From contig NZ_CP042304.1 of the NCBI RefSeq assembly GCF_007859655.1, positions 310,001 through 374,000 of the forward strand: a stretch of DNA of 64,000 nt. Direction: 5' to 3'. The notes beneath the pieces were generated by a model. That model saw nothing but the letters and a program-made list of their open reading frames with translations. It was not told where the DNA came from and did no database searches. A program made the translations under genes and the position numbers. Shown one piece after another: positions 61,465 to 64,000 of the stretch (positions are counted from its first letter, which is position 1; each line of letters starts with the position of its first letter). Source of the stretch: Devosia ginsengisoli (GTDB lineage: Bacteria; Pseudomonadota; Alphaproteobacteria; Rhizobiales; Devosiaceae).

Positions 61465-62646
61465 TCAACTCGCGCGGCGGGCGCCGATGCGGGCCAGGGC
61501 TTCGATGGCCTGGTCGACCACCGGATTGTGGGCCGGGGCCAGCGTATTGGCCGGAGCACGGCGCGGGGCCGCTTCCACGAAGGGCTTGTATTCGGGCTTG
61601 TTGAGCTCGAGCAGGTTCACCTCGCCGCGCCAGGCGCTCATCAGGTAAGCCATTGATTCCGGGGTCACATTGCCGAACAAAGTGGCGAAATCAGCCAGCG
61701 CGCGGGAGCGCTCGCTGTCATGGCTGGTGGCGTGGATCAGCACCTTGAGCCCGTCATAGGCGGTGCAGCCGAAGGCGCGCAGGATGACGAAGAGCGAGGC
61801 GCCGGTGACGTCATGCGCGATCTGGCCGCAACGAACTTCGTCGAGCCCGCTGATCTGGGACAGCAAGCGCGTGACTTCGGGGCGGCGATTTTCGGAGAAG
61901 AGCTTCATCAGCGCCTTGGTCAATTCGGCATTGGCGACGGTGAGCTGTTCGATGGTCTTGCTGATCGGCGCCTTGGGCGTTTCGCGATGGGCAAAGGCCT
62001 GGATGACCTTGACCCGGTCGATATCGGAAAGATCGAAGAAAGCCGGGGCCAGCAGGGCGGCGTCGAAGTCGCTGCGCTTGGCCAGCGACTCGGCGACCAT
62101 GTGGTCCATCTGCGCCGAGCGGGCCAGGGCGCTGAGATAGGCGCCGCGCGGCACGATCGCCGTATTGGCGGCGAGGGCCCGGTAAACCTTGCGCGAATTC
62201 ATCTGGAACAGCTTGGCCAGCACGACATTGGTGAGGTCGGCGCGGGCGGCAATGGTGGCGGCGCCCGGCACGTCATAGCGGGCGATAATGTCGAGCATGG
62301 TGGGCTCGGAAAGCTCGACGGCGCCGGACAGGAACTGGTTGAGGTCTTCCCCGATATTGTCGACCACGAGCTGCTCGAGGGCAGGGGACAGCATTTCGGC
62401 ACGACCCAGTATGGCAGCGCCCTTGGCGCGGGCCTGCGGACCGGCAATGGGGAAGAGCCGGCCGGCCAGCGCTTCGAACTGTTCCATTTCGGGAGCGGTC
62501 GGCTTGCCGCGCCGCGCATAGGCATCGCAGGCTGCGATCAGCAAGGTATTCGTACGATCGACGCCACCCGTCTCGATGAGCAGTTGAAACGTCTCGTAGG
62601 GCTGAAAACCAAGCATATCTGGGGGACCGTCTATCCGGAATCGCAT
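61465..62646 (-). CDS. DUF2336 domain protein
   Basis: A 393-residue, mainly helical protein. The repeat-like segments AEMLSPALEQLVVDNIGEDL, TMLDIIARYDVPGAATIAAR and MVAESLAKRSDFDAALLAPA give the HEAT-like pattern of DUF2336. It has no signal peptide or membrane helix. The start is uncertain: ATG 62646, GTG 62649 and ATG 62616 (MLGFQPYETFQLL) are all in frame and none has a strong ribosome site. The C-terminal 40 residues are Ala/Pro-rich. The function is unknown; it is transcribed alone. Confidence 0.78.
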   Translation of the reverse strand: MRFRIDGPPDMLGFQPYETFQLLIETGGVDRTNTLLIAACDAYARRGKPTAPEMEQFEALAGRLFPIAGPQARAKGAAILGRAEMLSPALEQLVVDNIGEDLNQFLSGAVELSEPTMLDIIARYDVPGAATIAARADLTNVVLAKLFQMNSRKVYRALAANTAIVPRGAYLSALARSAQMDHMVAESLAKRSDFDAALLAPAFFDLSDIDRVKVIQAFAHRETPKAPISKTIEQLTVANAELTKALMKLFSENRRPEVTRLLSQISGLDEVRCGQIAHDVTGASLFVILRAFGCTAYDGLKVLIHATSHDSERSRALADFATLFGNVTPESMAYLMSAWRGEVNLLELNKPEYKPFVEAAPRRAPANTLAPAHNPVVDQAIEALARIGARRAS

Positions 62647-62906
62647 CACATTCGATGCGCATTCACTCTTGCCGCGAATTCGTTAGCAGACTGTTAACCT
62701 TGACGATCTCTTAATGACCCTACGCGAGGGGCGTCGCGCGACTGATTTGCAACGCGAAACCGTGGCCTCCATTGGGAATGGGGGAGCGAGGGAACTGGAG
62801 GCAGGCTTGGGAAAGCTCGTCAAATTCGATCAGCGGGCGAAAGCCGCAAAGGCTGGGGCAACCACGCCCGGCAACGCCCAGATCCTGATTTTCACCGGGG
62901 TACGTT

Positions 62907-63785
62907 ATGAGCGCGGGATTTCGCAGCCGCCAAACACCAGGCTCGATCCTACGCGGCCCAAGCGCAAGCGTGGATAATTTCTTTCGCCTGGCCGGCGCTC
63001 TGGCCCTGGTGGCCGTGCTGGCCGGCTGCGTGGCGCGCCCCGTCGGCGATTTCGGTCGCGCCGCGCCGAGCTGGACCCATGACACGGCCATGCCCGCCGC
63101 CGGCAACTTCATCGCTGGCAATCGCGGCGAGCCGGTTTCGAGCTTCAACAAGACCGACCAGGAAGACGAGATGCATGACCGCGTCTGGCGCTTCCTGGTG
63201 GCTGTTCATGCCAAGGACTGGCAATTTGACGGCGCCGTGGAACTGCAGCGCACGCGCATCGTGCGGCCGCGCGACGAGCGCTTCACCATCGAGCGCTATT
63301 ACAACTGGCTCAAGACCACGCAGTATCAATCCTCGCGCACGCGCTATGCCACGGTGGGGCGGCATGTAACGGCTGATATCGACACGCTGCCCACGACCTT
63401 CACCGCCATCTGCAAGGTGATCGAGATCGACCGGCAGCGCGCCATTGCCTATGGCGGGCTGGGCCACGACCTGCCGCCGCGGCTGGCCGAGGAAGTGGCG
63501 GCGCGGAAATATGAGAATGACGCTTTTATCGACTGGTTCGTGCGGGCGCTGAACTATCGCTATTCGAGCTATGACTATGCGCTCGATAACCTCTTGGTCG
63601 AAACCCCGCATGAGCAATCGCTGGCGGTGGACGAGGCGCTGCGGCGCATGGCGGTGTTCTTGAACCGCGCCAATCGCCGCGATTTCTGTGCGTCACCGGG
63701 CGGGCATCCGGGTGGGGGCGGTGGTGTCGTCATACCGTCACGCTTCCAGAATATCGGCGACACCGAGATTGTGCTGCCGAAATAG
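62907..63785 (+). CDS. Conserved rhizobial lipoprotein of unknown function
   Basis: A 292-residue protein if started at ATG 62907. A GTG at 62970 (VDNFFRLAGALALVAVLAGC) would place a clean 20-residue lipoprotein signal at the N-terminus with lipobox LAGC, and I think it the better start. Conserved segments are RPVGDFGRAAPSWTHD, RVWRFLVAVHAKDWQFDGAV with ELQRTRI and YYNWLKTTQYQSSRTRY; the end is Gly-rich. I recall similar lipoproteins in other Rhizobiales but no function. The upstream gap (62647-62906) has no supportable gene. Confidence 0.75.
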   Translation: MSAGFRSRQTPGSILRGPSASVDNFFRLAGALALVAVLAGCVARPVGDFGRAAPSWTHDTAMPAAGNFIAGNRGEPVSSFNKTDQEDEMHDRVWRFLVAVHAKDWQFDGAVELQRTRIVRPRDERFTIERYYNWLKTTQYQSSRTRYATVGRHVTADIDTLPTTFTAICKVIEIDRQRAIAYGGLGHDLPPRLAEEVAARKYENDAFIDWFVRALNYRYSSYDYALDNLLVETPHEQSLAVDEALRRMAVFLNRANRRDFCASPGGHPGGGGGVVIPSRFQNIGDTEIVLPK

Positions 63786-63806
63786 GGCGGTGACTTGGGG
63801 GTGGGC

Positions 63807-64000
63807 GTGGAGAGAACAGCGAGAACCGGCGCGGCCGGCGAAGTGTTTCTCGCTTTCCTCAAGCTGGGCCTGACCTCGTTCGGCGGGCCGATTGCCCATC
63901 TCGGTTATTTCCGCGACGAGATCGTGGTGCGGCGGCGCTGGCTGGGCGAGGCCGAATATGCCGACCTCGTGGCTTTGTGCCAGTTTCTGCCCGGACCGGC
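63807..64000 (+). CDS. chrA: Chromate transporter ChrA, N-terminal part (runs off the window)
   Basis: The frame from GTG 63807 (VERTARTGAAGEVFLAFLKL; GTG 63801 is also possible) continues open to the window end. GLTSFGGPIAHLGYFRDEIV, RRRWLGEAEYADLVALCQFL and PGP form the first half of a CHR domain; the FGGPxAHxG motif and the FLPGP motif are diagnostic of ChrA. It would export chromate across the inner membrane. Only about 64 residues are visible, so completeness cannot be judged. Confidence 0.88.
   Translation, partial: MERTARTGAAGEVFLAFLKLGLTSFGGPIAHLGYFRDEIVVRRRWLGEAEYADLVALCQFLPGP

Noticed and set aside
62714..62977. An 87-codon plus-strand frame before the lipoprotein gene
   Set aside because: No ribosome site, no recognisable family, overlaps the lipoprotein gene start; probably chance.

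Overview
The window is GC-rich chromosomal DNA from an alphaproteobacterium of the order Hyphomicrobiales, most probably Devosia or a close relative (inference). Indicators are the rhamnose operon in rhizobial order (rhaR-S-T-P-Q-U with a divergent rhaD-rhaI unit), a MucR-type zinc-finger regulator, the DUF6456, DUF1491, DUF5330, DUF2336 and DUF3422 families, an FnrN-type FNR, and many intergenic palindromic repeats, one of them a common rhizobial element. I found no tRNA, rRNA, CRISPR array, insertion sequence or prophage.

Layout. 1-2,050: two ArsR/AHSA1 (SRPBCC) modules and a DUF305 protein. 2,300-5,240: a copper efflux operon copA-cueR-copZ (minus strand) behind a CueR-type promoter. 5,500-13,100: an FNR regulator, cydDC, and divergent cydA-cydB-cydX with a perfect FNR box. 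13,300-18,400: two DUF1127 proteins, a lipoprotein, YbaK, two LysR regulators (one frameshifted) and a frameshifted mmsA. 18,700-29,000: L-rhamnose catabolism and ABC import, interrupted between rhaP and rhaQ by a DUF559 nuclease-like gene flanked by repeats; no rhamnulokinase is present. 29,000-30,300: DUF3422. 30,400-43,140: a double-HTH LysR regulator, an aromatic-amino-acid-lyase-like enzyme without the MIO triad, a YehZYXW/OsmF-type betaine ABC importer, a hydantoinase-like enzyme, an M20 carbamoyl-amidohydrolase, a DUF917 protein and a urocanase-like enzyme lacking the urocanase active-site Cys. 43,300-47,000: a receiver-domain protein, superoxide dismutase and oligopeptidase B. 47,300-53,200: the seven-gene Mrp cation/proton antiporter. 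53,300-64,000: MucR, a free-standing DnaA domain IV-like protein with DUF6456, an acyltransferase, SufE, a cold-shock protein, a sensor kinase followed by peptidoglycan-binding and DUF1491 proteins, DUF2336, a lipoprotein and the start of chrA.

The most interesting system is 30,382-43,140. The enzyme set matches, step for step, bacterial catabolism of ergothioneine or its S-methyl derivative: trimethylamine elimination, hydration of thiourocanate, desulfuration of a thiohydantoin, then hydantoin and N-carbamoyl hydrolysis to glutamate. Here the enzymes sit with a dedicated betaine-class ABC importer and an unusual LysR regulator. The chemistry is known; the importer assignment, the regulator and the exact substrate are inferences that can be tested.

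Two window-wide features deserve attention. At least nine families of intergenic palindromic repeats fill nearly every non-overlapping gap inside the catabolic operons; one family supplies apparent Shine-Dalgarno and start sequences to neighbouring genes and brackets the DUF559 gene. Five genes (lysR, mmsA, rhaD, mrpD, DUF5330) are each broken by a single base in a homopolymer run, and each returns to family length when that base is corrected. This looks more like consensus error than biological decay.
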